DNA from: Candidatus Zipacnadia bacterium
GTDB lineage: Bacteria > Armatimonadota > Zipacnadia > Zipacnadales > UBA5352
Direction: 5' to 3'
Length of the DNA stretch: 47,194 bases
Assembly: GCA_029820295.1 (NCBI GenBank)
Contig: JALGVA010000021.1
Location: 1 to 47,194, forward strand
Shown: one piece after another, positions 23,822-32,631 of the stretch
Numbering within the stretch: the stretch's first letter is position 1
Layout: each line of letters opens with the position of its first letter
Translations under genes and position numbers: made by a program
The notes under the pieces: model-generated
Database searches by the model: none
Seen by the model: only the letters and a program-made list of their open reading frames with translations
Told to the model about the DNA's origin: nothing

Positions 23822-24811
23822 TTAGGAGGCAATGCCCAACTCGGAGTTCAGCAGTTCCCTGAACTGCCGATGCTGTTCAGTTCTCTCGTCGGCGATCTCC
23901 TCGACATTGAAGAACTGGGTCGTCGTCGGGGTCTCCTGCCGGGCCAGATCGACATCCAGGTCGGCGACATTCACGAGCGTCCAAAACTGCGTGAAGCCCA
24001 TCTGGCGCGCCTTCTGGTGGCTCTTCTCGGCTTCGCCCAGGCGGTTGTGGATGTTCGAGATGTCGCGTCCGCCCTTCACCTCAATGGCGATGCGATTGTT
24101 GAGGCGACCGGAGACGAGTTGCTCCCGAATCGCGATGTCCGGATCGGGAGCGAACTCGATGCGTACATAGCGGCCCGCGGCGTTGCGGATCACGATCGCG
24201 GCGTCCGTTTCCTCCTCTATGGCATCGGCGACTATCCGTCTCACCGTATCGAACACCCGTCTGATCATCTTCTGACCGAGCAGGGCATTGTACGAGCCGC
24301 GGTACTCAGCACCGGCCGTCAATAGGGTCAGGGCATGGAGCAGGTCACGCGACAGTTCCGGGATGTTGTTCACCAATACCCAGGCGCTCTCTACAAGGCT
24401 ACGGCACAGGTCAGGAACTCGGGCCGCCGCCCGGGAGGTCATGCGACCGTCATCCTCCATCAGCTTGAAGCATCCGAAGGGGCCCTTGCTGTAGAATTCC
24501 TTCTGCGAGAAGCCGAGGAGCAGTCGGTAGTAACCGAGGAGAGACGGCAACCGCCCCAGCAGGTACGGCGTGGAGTAGACGAGTTCGCCCCGCAGACCAC
24601 GGGCCGCAACGAACCTCACGCGCTCAGCCCCCGCATACTCCCGCAACTCGGCGTCTATCTGCCCAATGTCCGCTCCTGACACGGCATCGAGCAGCGCAGG
24701 CAGCATTCGGTGCTGCATGTCCTGCTGCAGCCGCTCGTGGAAGCCTATCTGAAGGGTCGGCTGGAGAACCGGGAATGGCGCAGGGCAGTCATGATGCTCT
24801 GTGCGCGTCAA
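23822..24811 (-). CDS. Type II restriction endonuclease, XcyI-like
   Basis: A 329-residue nuclease. The family-like central phrase is LLGYYRLLLGFSQKEFYSKG, followed by a PD-(D/E)XK core, FAPDPDIAI followed by RIAIEVKGGRDISNIHNR (acidic residue, then ExK). From memory this matches the XcyI family, whose founding enzyme cuts CCCGGG. The start is the TTG at 24811, which has AAGGGG eight bases upstream and gives a normal family length; no in-frame ATG occurs near the N-terminus. It overlaps the methyltransferase stop by 23 bases, so the two are translationally coupled. Base composition looks less GC-rich than in the flanking genes. Family assignment is good; exact specificity is inferred. Confidence 0.8.
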   Translation of the reverse strand: MTRTEHHDCPAPFPVLQPTLQIGFHERLQQDMQHRMLPALLDAVSGADIGQIDAELREYAGAERVRFVAARGLRGELVYSTPYLLGRLPSLLGYYRLLLGFSQKEFYSKGPFGCFKLMEDDGRMTSRAAARVPDLCRSLVESAWVLVNNIPELSRDLLHALTLLTAGAEYRGSYNALLGQKMIRRVFDTVRRIVADAIEEETDAAIVIRNAAGRYVRIEFAPDPDIAIREQLVSGRLNNRIAIEVKGGRDISNIHNRLGEAEKSHQKARQMGFTQFWTLVNVADLDVDLARQETPTTTQFFNVEEIADERTEQHRQFRELLNSELGIAS

Positions 24812-25670
24812 AGAAGATGCCCCTTTCCGCCAGGCGACGCCGAGCCATCTCGATGTACTCCCAGACCAACTCGATGCCGATGAAACGACGATCATGTTCG
24901 GCGGCGACGAGCCCCGTGGTACCCGCGCCGAAGAACGGATCAAGCACGCTGTCCCCCGTGGCACTGCCCGCCAGGACGCACGGCACGATGAGCTGTGGAG
25001 GGTAGGTCGCGAAGTGCGCCTCCGCGTAGGCCTCCGTCGGCACCGACCACACCGACCGCCGGTTACGCGCCCTCCCATTCGCGCCCGGCTCGCGGACCGC
25101 CTGATAGTCGTAGAAGTACTGCTCGGCCTTGCTGAACAGAAAGATGTACTCGTGTGCCTGGGTCGGTCGATCCTTGACCGACTCGGGAAGGGCATTGGGC
25201 TTGTGCCAGATAATGTCACTCCGCAGGTACCATCCGTCCTCCTGCAACGCCATTGCGACGCGCCACGGCACGCCGACCAGATCCTTGGGCTTCAGCCCGT
25301 TGGGCGTGGGGGCGCGGTAGTCCATTGCGCGCGCGGGGTTCTTCCGATCGGGAGCCCGCCAGGTGCGCCCTCCACTGGTGTAGCAGTCGCCGATATTGAT
25401 CCAAAGCGTACCGTCATCGGTCAGAACCCGCCGGACTGCACGCATTATCGCCACCAGGCGCTCGATGTACTCATCCACCGTCTCCTCGGACCCCAACTGA
25501 CCCTCGACGCCGTAGTCTCTCAGTCCCCAGTAGGGCGGAGAGGTCACGGTCGTGCGTGCCGCTCTAGCGGGGAGTCGCCGCAGAACATCGAGAGCGTCGC
25601 CCTGGTACACCACGGAGGGTGCGCCGGTTCGGCGAGGCGGAAACGGTATTGCCGGTTGGACAATCCTCAT
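24789..25670 (-). CDS. Type II DNA methyltransferase, probably N4-cytosine, beta class
   Basis: A 293-residue beta-class methyltransferase. Motif IV is TSPPYWGLRDYG (SPPY at 44-47) near the N-terminus, and motif I is DPFFGAGTT (244-252) near the C-terminus, the order that defines the beta class. SPPY rather than DPPY is typical of N4-cytosine enzymes such as M.SmaI and M.XcyI. The role is to protect host DNA from the partner nuclease encoded immediately downstream. The ATG at 25670 has only a weak GAGAG site. CCCGGG sequences exist in this window (for example at 3464, 4529 and 24430), so the host is not free of the presumed site and would depend on methylation. Confidence 0.9.
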   Translation of the reverse strand: MRIVQPAIPFPPRRTGAPSVVYQGDALDVLRRLPARAARTTVTSPPYWGLRDYGVEGQLGSEETVDEYIERLVAIMRAVRRVLTDDGTLWINIGDCYTSGGRTWRAPDRKNPARAMDYRAPTPNGLKPKDLVGVPWRVAMALQEDGWYLRSDIIWHKPNALPESVKDRPTQAHEYIFLFSKAEQYFYDYQAVREPGANGRARNRRSVWSVPTEAYAEAHFATYPPQLIVPCVLAGSATGDSVLDPFFGAGTTGLVAAEHDRRFIGIELVWEYIEMARRRLAERGIFFDAHRAS

Positions 25671-25765
25671 GTCTCTCGCGCCGTAACCGTCAGAATGAAC
25701 GCTCCGGGTGTGTTTCGCTGAACAGGCCGGGTCTCCTTCAGGGCGCCGGCGGGGAACGCAGCGGA

Positions 25766-27919
25766 TCACATCTCCTCGAAGTACGGCTCGATCTGCACGA
25801 AGTCCCAGTAGACCTCGCCGGGCTTGGCGTCGCCGACGGTCAGGCGGCCCTCGGCGGCGGTCGCGCGGAAGACCCGGGAGTGCATGGTCCAGCGCACGTC
25901 CTCCACGCGCCACACGTGGTCGAGCGTGCGTTCGGGCAGCACCTCGCCCCCCTCGATGGCGATCTGCGCCGGGATCAGCCGGTCCGAGTACGCCGGGTCC
26001 GTGCAGTAGAGCTTGAGCGAGTAGAGCCGCCCCGGCTCCAGGTTGCGGATGGGCTGCGCGAAGGAGTTGGCCACGTCGCCGGCGCGCATCGTGCGGATCG
26101 CTCCGGCGCCCTGCGGCACCGGTGAGTAGCGTCCGTGCGCGCCGCCCTGCGGCATGTCCGCCACACGCACCGCCTCGACCGAGCCGGCGACCTCCCAGCC
26201 CTCCAGCCCCTCTTCGAAGCCCGGGTTGGTCAAGTGGTCGAGCCGATACGGGCCATCGTAGAGCCGCTCGCGCGAGCCCTCGATGCAGTAGTGGCGGAAC
26301 AGCGCCCCGTACCAGCGCATCCCCTCCTCGTCGATGTAGTGGCCGCTCCAGAAGCCCACGCCGCGCAGGCCCTCGAACTCGGGCTGCGTGGCGATGGTGT
26401 ACATCTGCAGGTCGAGCAGGGCCTTGTAGCTCACATCGGGGAGCCGGTCGTTGGAGTAGCGCAGCGTGCAGTTGCCGGCGCTGAGCACTATCAGAGTCTG
26501 CGGGAGGATGCCCGGGTAGTGACGCCCCCACGCCCCGGCGGTGCGCGCCAGGCGCTGGTCGATCATCGCCTGTGCGCCCTCCTCGGTCGGCTGCTCGTGC
26601 ATGTAGATCTCGGGTGCGAAGGCCGCGCCGTAGTCGATGACCGCGTCGCGCAGCGGATTGGCCTGGTCGGCGCCGCGCTGCCAGTCGGCGAGACCGTCCT
26701 CGAGGCCCGGGTTGCGCAGCACGTTGGGCTCGCCAACGGCGAAGTCGGTCGCCTGCGCACCGGGCTCAAGCTGCGCCGCATCGATCCACATCTCGCCCTG
26801 GGCCGGGCCGCACAGGATGACCTGGTAGAGGCCGTTGCGGGACTCGCGCGGGGTGAAGCTGCTCTCGTAGCGCGTCCACTCGCTGTCGCCCTCACGCGCT
26901 CGCAGCCGCCCGTAGAGCGCGTGCCAGCCCTCGTCGATGATGAACACGCCCGAGTAGCGCGCGGGCACGCAGCCCTCGGTGCGCATCCACGCCGACAGCG
27001 TGTACTCGGCGCCCGGCTCCAGCGCCACCTCCATCTGCCGCGCGGTGATGATCGTCTCAGCCTGGGGCAGGCAGCGGACGGAGCGCTCGCCCTCGACGGC
27101 GGTCTCGTCATCGGGCTGGAAGAAGTCGAGCACCGTGGGGTCGCCGATGGTGTTGCTCCCGCAGAACAGGTAGACGGTCTTGCCGGCGCTTTCGGGCATG
27201 GCCGCGAAGCGCGCCAGGCCGCCGGCATAGCGCGCGAAGTGCGGCCGATCCTGGTCGAGCACCTCGTCATGGATGCAGCCGTCCCAGGGCGTGCCGCCCA
27301 GCGCGTTGAACCAGTACTGCGCGGGATCGACATCCTCCGCGCGCAGCGGCCGCATACTCTGGTTGATCAGCCAGCGCCCGCCGCGCTCCTGCCAGGCCTC
27401 GGCGAAGGGCGCGTAGTCATCGCTGGCCGGGCTGACGATCAGGTTGGCCGAGTGCAGCACCGCGCGCTCGAGGAACTCCCACGAGTGCGTGATCCAGCGC
27501 TGCGGGTCGGGCGCCTGCAGGCCCTCGAACATGTAGACCATTACCTCGGGCACGCGCCGCACGATGAGGCGCTCCAGTCGCGGCGCGTTCTCGGCGACCA
27601 GGCGCACCGTGGTCTCGCCCGCTGGCACATGGCGCATGGTCTCGCCGGGGGCGTCGAGCACGGTCGCCGCGCCGTCGGCGGTCTGCAGGATGAGCGAGGC
27701 GCGTTCATCGCCCACCACAGTGCCGCGCAAGCCGATGAACAGCCACGTCTCCTCATCGAGCGTCACGGCTATCTCGGCGGTGGCGACCGGCTCTGCGGTC
27801 AGGTCGAGGTTGGCGAACTCGACCACGAGGCTGTTGAGGCGCTGCGGAGCGGCCTCCCGGGCAGGGACGGTGGTCGATGCGGCCAGTGCCAGCACGACGA
27901 CTGCGACCGTGCGAGCCAT
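25766..27919 (-). CDS. Exported protein with two carbohydrate-binding-like modules
   Basis: A 717-residue secreted protein with a signal peptide (VAVVVLALAASTTVPA). Residues about 120-300 look like a TIM-barrel segment (VMVYMFEGLQAPDP, WLINQSMRPL, WDGCIHDEVLDQ). A jelly-roll module is inserted at about 290-420 (YTLSAWMRTEGCVP, RNGLYQVILCG). The barrel-like part resumes (YGAAFAPEIYMHE, GVGFWSGHYIDEEGMRWYG), and a C-terminal NPGFEEGLEGWEV module of CBM4/9 style ends the protein. I do not recognise a named glycoside hydrolase family. The ATG at 27919 has GGAGGTGAG upstream and begins five bases after the DUF362 gene stop, so translation is probably coupled. Confidence 0.7.
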   Translation of the reverse strand: MARTVAVVVLALAASTTVPAREAAPQRLNSLVVEFANLDLTAEPVATAEIAVTLDEETWLFIGLRGTVVGDERASLILQTADGAATVLDAPGETMRHVPAGETTVRLVAENAPRLERLIVRRVPEVMVYMFEGLQAPDPQRWITHSWEFLERAVLHSANLIVSPASDDYAPFAEAWQERGGRWLINQSMRPLRAEDVDPAQYWFNALGGTPWDGCIHDEVLDQDRPHFARYAGGLARFAAMPESAGKTVYLFCGSNTIGDPTVLDFFQPDDETAVEGERSVRCLPQAETIITARQMEVALEPGAEYTLSAWMRTEGCVPARYSGVFIIDEGWHALYGRLRAREGDSEWTRYESSFTPRESRNGLYQVILCGPAQGEMWIDAAQLEPGAQATDFAVGEPNVLRNPGLEDGLADWQRGADQANPLRDAVIDYGAAFAPEIYMHEQPTEEGAQAMIDQRLARTAGAWGRHYPGILPQTLIVLSAGNCTLRYSNDRLPDVSYKALLDLQMYTIATQPEFEGLRGVGFWSGHYIDEEGMRWYGALFRHYCIEGSRERLYDGPYRLDHLTNPGFEEGLEGWEVAGSVEAVRVADMPQGGAHGRYSPVPQGAGAIRTMRAGDVANSFAQPIRNLEPGRLYSLKLYCTDPAYSDRLIPAQIAIEGGEVLPERTLDHVWRVEDVRWTMHSRVFRATAAEGRLTVGDAKPGEVYWDFVQIEPYFEEM

Positions 27920-27924
27920 GTAAC

Positions 27925-29103
27925 TCACCTCCCGGAGCGGTGCGCCAGCCGGTAAAGGAGGCTGGGGCGCAGCTCGATGGCGTCCTCGGGGCACATCTCG
28001 TGGCAGCAGTAGCAGCGGATGCAGCCGCGCTGGTCGATGCGCGCGGCCTGCTTGCCGCGCACCTCGGTGAGCGCGATCACCTGCTCCGGGCAGGCGCGCA
28101 CGCAGGCGCCGCAGGCGATGCAGCGCTCGGGTACGACCTCGGGGCGCAGCGACATGGCGCTGCGCAGCAGCGCGCCCACCGGCCGCTGCCACCACGCTGA
28201 GCCCGCGAACCCCACGCCGGTTGCGCGCGTCTCCGGCAGGCGGAAGCCCGGCACGCGCAGCTCCTCGACGGTCGCGCCGACCAGCTTCACGTCCTCGGCG
28301 TGCGCCGCCGACATGCCCCGCGCGTCGGCCTCCAGCAGCAGCGGGTTGTCCTCCAGCGCCAGCCCCATCATCCCTCCGGCGACCGCGTCCAGCGCCAGCG
28401 GGCTCGCCGACGCCAGCAGCCAGCCGACCTTGCGCAGGTCGCCCGACCCCGGCCCGTCGCCCTCCATCCCCACCACCGCGTCCATGATGTTCAACCGCGG
28501 CGCGATCAGGTCGGCCAGGTCCAGCAGCATCCCGGCGAAACGCCGGCCCTCCGCCAGCTTGGCGTGGTAGCCGGGCTTGGTGAGCCCCGGGATCACGCCG
28601 AAGAGGTTCTTCACCGCGCCGGTCATGCCGGTGAAGACGTGCGTCTTGAGCCTGCACAGGTTGATCAGCCCGTCGGCGCGCAACACCGGCGTGATGACCT
28701 CGAAGCGCTTCACCAGCCGGCCCTCGGGGTGCGAGACGATCTCATGGCCGGTGTCGAAGTTCAGCTCGGCGCCCGCCTCGCGAGCGGCGTCGGTCATGCC
28801 GCAGACCTCGTAGGTGCGGCGCAGCACGGCCTGTGTGTAGCGGAAGCCCGATCCGGGGCTGTCGGCGATGATCGCGCGCGCGCCCTGTGCCACTACCGCG
28901 CGCCCGGCGGCCGCGACCACCGAGGGGTGGGTGGTCACGGCCTCCTCGGGCCTTGCAGCGCGTAGCAGGTTCGGCTTGAGGACAAGGGTCTCGCCCGCCG
29001 CCGCGAAGCGGCCGGCGTCCCCCATCATCTCGAGCAGCCGGCCCAGCGCCGCCGGAGCGTTCTGGTAGTCCTCACACGAGACGGCGAACACGCGGTGGTC
29101 CAT
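27925..29103 (-). CDS. DUF362 domain protein with two C-terminal 4Fe-4S clusters
   Basis: A 392-residue protein. The DUF362 domain covers about 1-300: VLKPNLLRAARPEEAVTTHP, RLKTHVFTGMTGAVKNLFG and NIMDAVVGMEGDGPG are its hallmarks. The C-terminal ferredoxin part has CIACGACVRACPE and CIRCYCCHEMCPEDA, two cluster-binding sets, the second with an extra cysteine. DUF362 proteins are cytoplasmic iron-sulfur proteins of unknown reaction. The ATG at 29103 has AGGAG five bases upstream. It sits between a membrane-anchored EEP hydrolase gene (48 bases upstream) and an exported binding protein (5 bases downstream). Pairing with a secreted protein is unexpected. Confidence 0.9.
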   Translation of the reverse strand: MDHRVFAVSCEDYQNAPAALGRLLEMMGDAGRFAAAGETLVLKPNLLRAARPEEAVTTHPSVVAAAGRAVVAQGARAIIADSPGSGFRYTQAVLRRTYEVCGMTDAAREAGAELNFDTGHEIVSHPEGRLVKRFEVITPVLRADGLINLCRLKTHVFTGMTGAVKNLFGVIPGLTKPGYHAKLAEGRRFAGMLLDLADLIAPRLNIMDAVVGMEGDGPGSGDLRKVGWLLASASPLALDAVAGGMMGLALEDNPLLLEADARGMSAAHAEDVKLVGATVEELRVPGFRLPETRATGVGFAGSAWWQRPVGALLRSAMSLRPEVVPERCIACGACVRACPEQVIALTEVRGKQAARIDQRGCIRCYCCHEMCPEDAIELRPSLLYRLAHRSGR

Positions 29104-29151
29104 GGCGTCTCCTCGCGTCGGTGGACGGGGCGATGATGGCTGAGCGGCGCG

Positions 29152-30204
29152 TCATGGCGCGCCTTGCGCGGCGGCGAGGTCGCCGGCAGAAGGCAGCTTC
29201 GCACGCTCGGCGGCGGGCACCGGCACCAGCACATCGGCGACCACCGGGCGGTGGTCGGACGGGCACGAGTGCCCGACGCGGCAGCGCACCGGCCGCACGC
29301 CGTTACCGCACCAGATGTAGTCGATGCGGCCGACAGGCAGACGGTCCTTCGCCAGCAGTGAGTAGCCGAAGCCCAGGCCGCTGACCGCGAAGGCGTCGGT
29401 CATGCGCCGCGCGAGTGTGCGGTAGAGCGCGGTGACCGGCTGGGCGTTGTGGTCGCCGGCGACCACGAACGGGTGGTCGTCGGGCAGGGCGGCCAGCAGC
29501 GCCTGGACCTGCCGGCGGCGCGCCAGCGCGCCGTCCGCGAGCATGCGGCTGAGGCCGCAGGTCTCCCGGACGCGCGCGACCGCATGTGAGGCCGCGAGGT
29601 GGACGCTGGCAACGGTGAGCGGCCCGTGCGGCGTGGTGATGGTGCAGATCAGCGATGGCCGCAACTCGTCGCCGGCGGGCCCGACGGTCTCGGCGTGCGC
29701 GATCGGGTAGCGGCTGAAGATGCGGATGCCGTGTTCAGGGACGTCATCGACCGCGGCCCGGTGCCAGCCGGGGAGCAGGTCGTCGAAGGCCTCGCGGTGG
29801 CTCTCCTGAAGGCAGATGATGTCCGGTGCGAAACCGAGCAGCTTGGTCTCGATGGCGTCGGCGTGGCCGTCCTCGTAGCGCACGTTCCAGGTGGCGATGC
29901 GCAGCAGCGGGGATGCGTCAGCGGTCGGCGGCGCCGTCCCCGGCACGGTCAGGCCGGCCAGCAGGAAGGTCGACAGGATCAGGGCCGCACCGTTGAGCCC
30001 GGTCAGCGCCCAGGCGTGCGCCAGCGCGGCCCACACGCCCAGCACCAGCGGCGCGATCGGCCACAGCCAGCCCGGGACCATGGCGAGCAGCGAAGTCGGC
30101 CACTCATAGTCGGGGCGCGTGCGCAGCAGCGCGTACACCGCAACGAGCACCGTTACCGTCGCGACCGATGCCACCAGCAGGATGCGTTCGTGCGTCTCGC
30201 CCAC
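29152..30204 (-). CDS. Membrane-anchored endonuclease/exonuclease/phosphatase-family protein
   Basis: About 350 residues. Three hydrophobic helices (ILLVASVATVTVLVAVYALL, WLWPIAPLVLGVWAALAHAW, AALILSTFLLAGL) precede an EEP domain from about residue 105. EEP motifs are LRIATWNVRYED, DIICLQESH, ASVHLAASH, VVAGDHNAQP, RIDYIWCG and SDHRPVVADV, so the metal and catalytic residues look complete. Such enzymes cut phosphodiester or phosphomonoester bonds; this layout faces the domain outside or into the periplasm. The start is uncertain: the GTG at 30204 has a strong but distant AGGAGG (12 bases), while a GTG at 30294 would add 30 residues and begin 15 bases after the upstream gene. Substrate unknown. 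Confidence 0.82.
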   Translation of the reverse strand: MGETHERILLVASVATVTVLVAVYALLRTRPDYEWPTSLLAMVPGWLWPIAPLVLGVWAALAHAWALTGLNGAALILSTFLLAGLTVPGTAPPTADASPLLRIATWNVRYEDGHADAIETKLLGFAPDIICLQESHREAFDDLLPGWHRAAVDDVPEHGIRIFSRYPIAHAETVGPAGDELRPSLICTITTPHGPLTVASVHLAASHAVARVRETCGLSRMLADGALARRRQVQALLAALPDDHPFVVAGDHNAQPVTALYRTLARRMTDAFAVSGLGFGYSLLAKDRLPVGRIDYIWCGNGVRPVRCRVGHSCPSDHRPVVADVLVPVPAAERAKLPSAGDLAAAQGAP

Positions 30205-30309
30205 GCGCCGAACTTCCCTCCTCTCCAGATCGAGCGCCGCGTACCCGCGCCGCCCGCACACCGCTATCAGGTTTCGCTCCGCGCCCGCCGTCACCTGCCT
30301 GTGCGGCGG

Positions 30310-32487
30310 TCAGGGCGTCACCGGCCCCAGCACCACGTCGGTCCCGCCCGTCCGATAGCCGAACTTCGCCACGTGCATACGGCCCTCCATGTGCCCGGCG
30401 TTCGGACCGAAGGTCACGTTGGCCCCGCGCACGGTGTGTACGCGCAGCTCGCTCAGCGGCAGGCGCGCTACCTCCGCGCCATCGACGAACAGTGCGACCG
30501 TGCCCCGGGTGCCGCCCTCGTGCACCAGCCGGTACCAGTGGAAGCCGTTGGTGGTGTCCATCTCGTGGCGCGCGGGGACGGCGTAGTCGTTGCCCGCCTG
30601 GGTCATGATCCCGGTGGCGTCCTCAGCGAGGTAGATGCCCGCGGAGTGCCCCGCGTTCGGGCGGAAGAAGGTCGCCAGACCGTAGACCGGCTCAGTGCCC
30701 TGATCGACCACGCGGAACCAGCCCTCGACCGCCCAGTCGGTGTCATCCGTGAAGCTCACGTCACGCGAGAGCGAGGCAGTAGTCTGCAGCTCCGCGGCGC
30801 TGTGCAGGTCGAGGTAGACCATCTCGCCTTCGCGGGCGAGAGAGTAGCCCGACGCATCGCCCGAGCGCCGGAAGCGCTGGTGCTCGGGAAGGGCCTCATC
30901 GAAGGGCAGCAAGCCACCGTTCGCCGCCGGATCGTAGATGACCAGCTCGGGCTCTGCCGTCTGGTCGGGGAGGTAGGAGTAGAGGTCGGCGTTGCGCAGG
31001 ATGAAGCGGACCTTCTTGTCGGCGCGGCGCAGTTCCTCCGGCAGCTCCGTTGTGCTCCAGCGCAGCAGGTGGTGCACCGAGTCGCCCGTGAAGGGGACGC
31101 ACTCCTCGCGCGAGAAGCCCGGGATCACGTTGCCCTGCGCGTCGAGCAGTTCCGCCAGCACGTAGCCGCCCTCGCCGCAGCGGGCGTTGACGGTGACGCG
31201 TGGAACGATGAAGCGCTCGCGGCGCGTGATGAGCCAAGCCTCCTCGTCGCCCGCGCGCATCGAGCAGAAGCCGTCGAGCCGCAGTGTCGCCACGCCGATG
31301 GCCGCATGCGCGGTCGGGTCGTTGTGCGCGCCGACCCAGCCGCCGTAGTAGAACCACAACTCGTCGCCCATCTGCACCGGGGCGCGCGCGGTGTAGATCA
31401 TCCCCGAGTCGAACTCCCCCTCGGGGCCGCGTGGGATGAAGGGCTCGCGCGGGAACGGGCGCGTCCAGTTGATCAGGTCCCAGCTCCACGCGAGCTGCAC
31501 GTCCATGGTGCACGGGCTGTCGCGCTCGACCTCATACATGCGCTCATCGGTGTAGCCGCCATACTTGAACCAGCGCGCCTTGTAGATCCAGGGCAGGCCG
31601 ATGTAGAGGCCCTGGTAGGGGAAGACCGGCATGCCGTAGATCTGCGTGGCATCGGGGTCGAGGTCATCGGCGACCATCACCGGGCCCTCGACCGGCTTGG
31701 TCCACGCGAGCCCGTCGCGCGACCACGCCACGCCGACCGCGCGTCCGCGGCGGTTGCCGGTCTTCCAGGTGGCGGTGTAGCGCTGCTGGTAGGGATCCCA
31801 GAAGAAGTTGAGCACGTCGCCGGAGGAGAACAGGCCGGTCTCGCGGCTCTCCTCGGGCCATGTCCAGTGCAGGCCATCGGGCGAGAACGCCACGCGCGCA
31901 TGGCGCCGGTCCACGCCGTAGCAGAACAGGGCGTAGCGCTTCTGCGGGTCGGGCTCCCAGGGGCGCTTGATGACGCTCGGGTTATGGCACTGCCCGGCGG
32001 CGCGGCGCGGGTTGTCGGCCTCAGCCGGGTCGGCGCTGATGCCGACCACCAGGTTGTTCTCGGTCGAGCCGCCCTCCTCGACGATGCCCAGGATCGGCTT
32101 CTCCCAGTGCACGCCGTCGGTGCTCTCGGCGTAGGCGTTACGGTAGCCGCCGCCATGGTGCAGGTGATACCACATGCGCAGGCGACCGTCATCCCACATC
32201 ACGGTGCCGTAGAGGTAAGGCCCGGCGTAACTGCCGCCCTGCTCCCACGGCCGGTCGGCGACGATCAGCGGATTCGCCGGGTGCCTGTCGGCGGCGTGGA
32301 AGACGCGCTGCAGGCCCTGCTGGCGCTCGACCACCATGGCGTCGAGGAAGAGCCGCCGCCACGGCCCGGCGGCGGGCCCGGCGATCAGGTCCTCGGCGGG
32401 CGGCGCCACCTGCGCGCCCACGAGGTCGCAGGCCATCAGCAGCGCGATTGCGGCGAGCGGAATCGTGCGGGCGACACGCGCTCTCAT
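30310..32487 (-). CDS. Exported GH43/GH32-like beta-propeller protein with LamG-like C-terminus
   Basis: A 725-residue protein. The signal AIALLMACDLVGAQ may be a lipoprotein signal (LMAC, then D). The five-bladed-propeller region of the GH43/32/68/62 superfamily is shown by repeated blade phrases: YAESTDGVHWEKP, VAFSPDGLHWTWP, VAWSRDGLAWTKP and LAWSWDLINWTRP. FFWDPYQQRYTATWK and DELWFYYGGWVGAHND fit the same fold. The C-terminal 170 residues resemble a LamG/concanavalin-type module (WAVEGWFRV, GFHWYRLVHEGG, VALFVDGAEVARLPL). The ATG at 32487 has AGGAGG seven bases upstream. Hydrolase activity is inferred; the three catalytic acids were not assigned. Confidence 0.78.
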   Translation of the reverse strand: MRARVARTIPLAAIALLMACDLVGAQVAPPAEDLIAGPAAGPWRRLFLDAMVVERQQGLQRVFHAADRHPANPLIVADRPWEQGGSYAGPYLYGTVMWDDGRLRMWYHLHHGGGYRNAYAESTDGVHWEKPILGIVEEGGSTENNLVVGISADPAEADNPRRAAGQCHNPSVIKRPWEPDPQKRYALFCYGVDRRHARVAFSPDGLHWTWPEESRETGLFSSGDVLNFFWDPYQQRYTATWKTGNRRGRAVGVAWSRDGLAWTKPVEGPVMVADDLDPDATQIYGMPVFPYQGLYIGLPWIYKARWFKYGGYTDERMYEVERDSPCTMDVQLAWSWDLINWTRPFPREPFIPRGPEGEFDSGMIYTARAPVQMGDELWFYYGGWVGAHNDPTAHAAIGVATLRLDGFCSMRAGDEEAWLITRRERFIVPRVTVNARCGEGGYVLAELLDAQGNVIPGFSREECVPFTGDSVHHLLRWSTTELPEELRRADKKVRFILRNADLYSYLPDQTAEPELVIYDPAANGGLLPFDEALPEHQRFRRSGDASGYSLAREGEMVYLDLHSAAELQTTASLSRDVSFTDDTDWAVEGWFRVVDQGTEPVYGLATFFRPNAGHSAGIYLAEDATGIMTQAGNDYAVPARHEMDTTNGFHWYRLVHEGGTRGTVALFVDGAEVARLPLSELRVHTVRGANVTFGPNAGHMEGRMHVAKFGYRTGGTDVVLGPVTP

Positions 32488-32631
32488 CAGGCGGCCTCCT
32501 CGTCGGCGCTTCGAGAGCACCACCGTATTCCCGGCACGCGGCGCGCGAACCTGCGGCCGGCCGGTCACTCGGGGCGGGTGGCCACGTGGCGGCGAGGACA
32601 GTGGCATCGCGAGGGCGAACTGTCTCGCGCC

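Noticed and set aside
29599-32631. A very long plus-strand open frame leading into the small membrane protein gene.
   Set aside because: It is antisense to the EEP and GH43-like genes. Only the part from the ATG at 32632 onwards has membrane helices and protein-like content.
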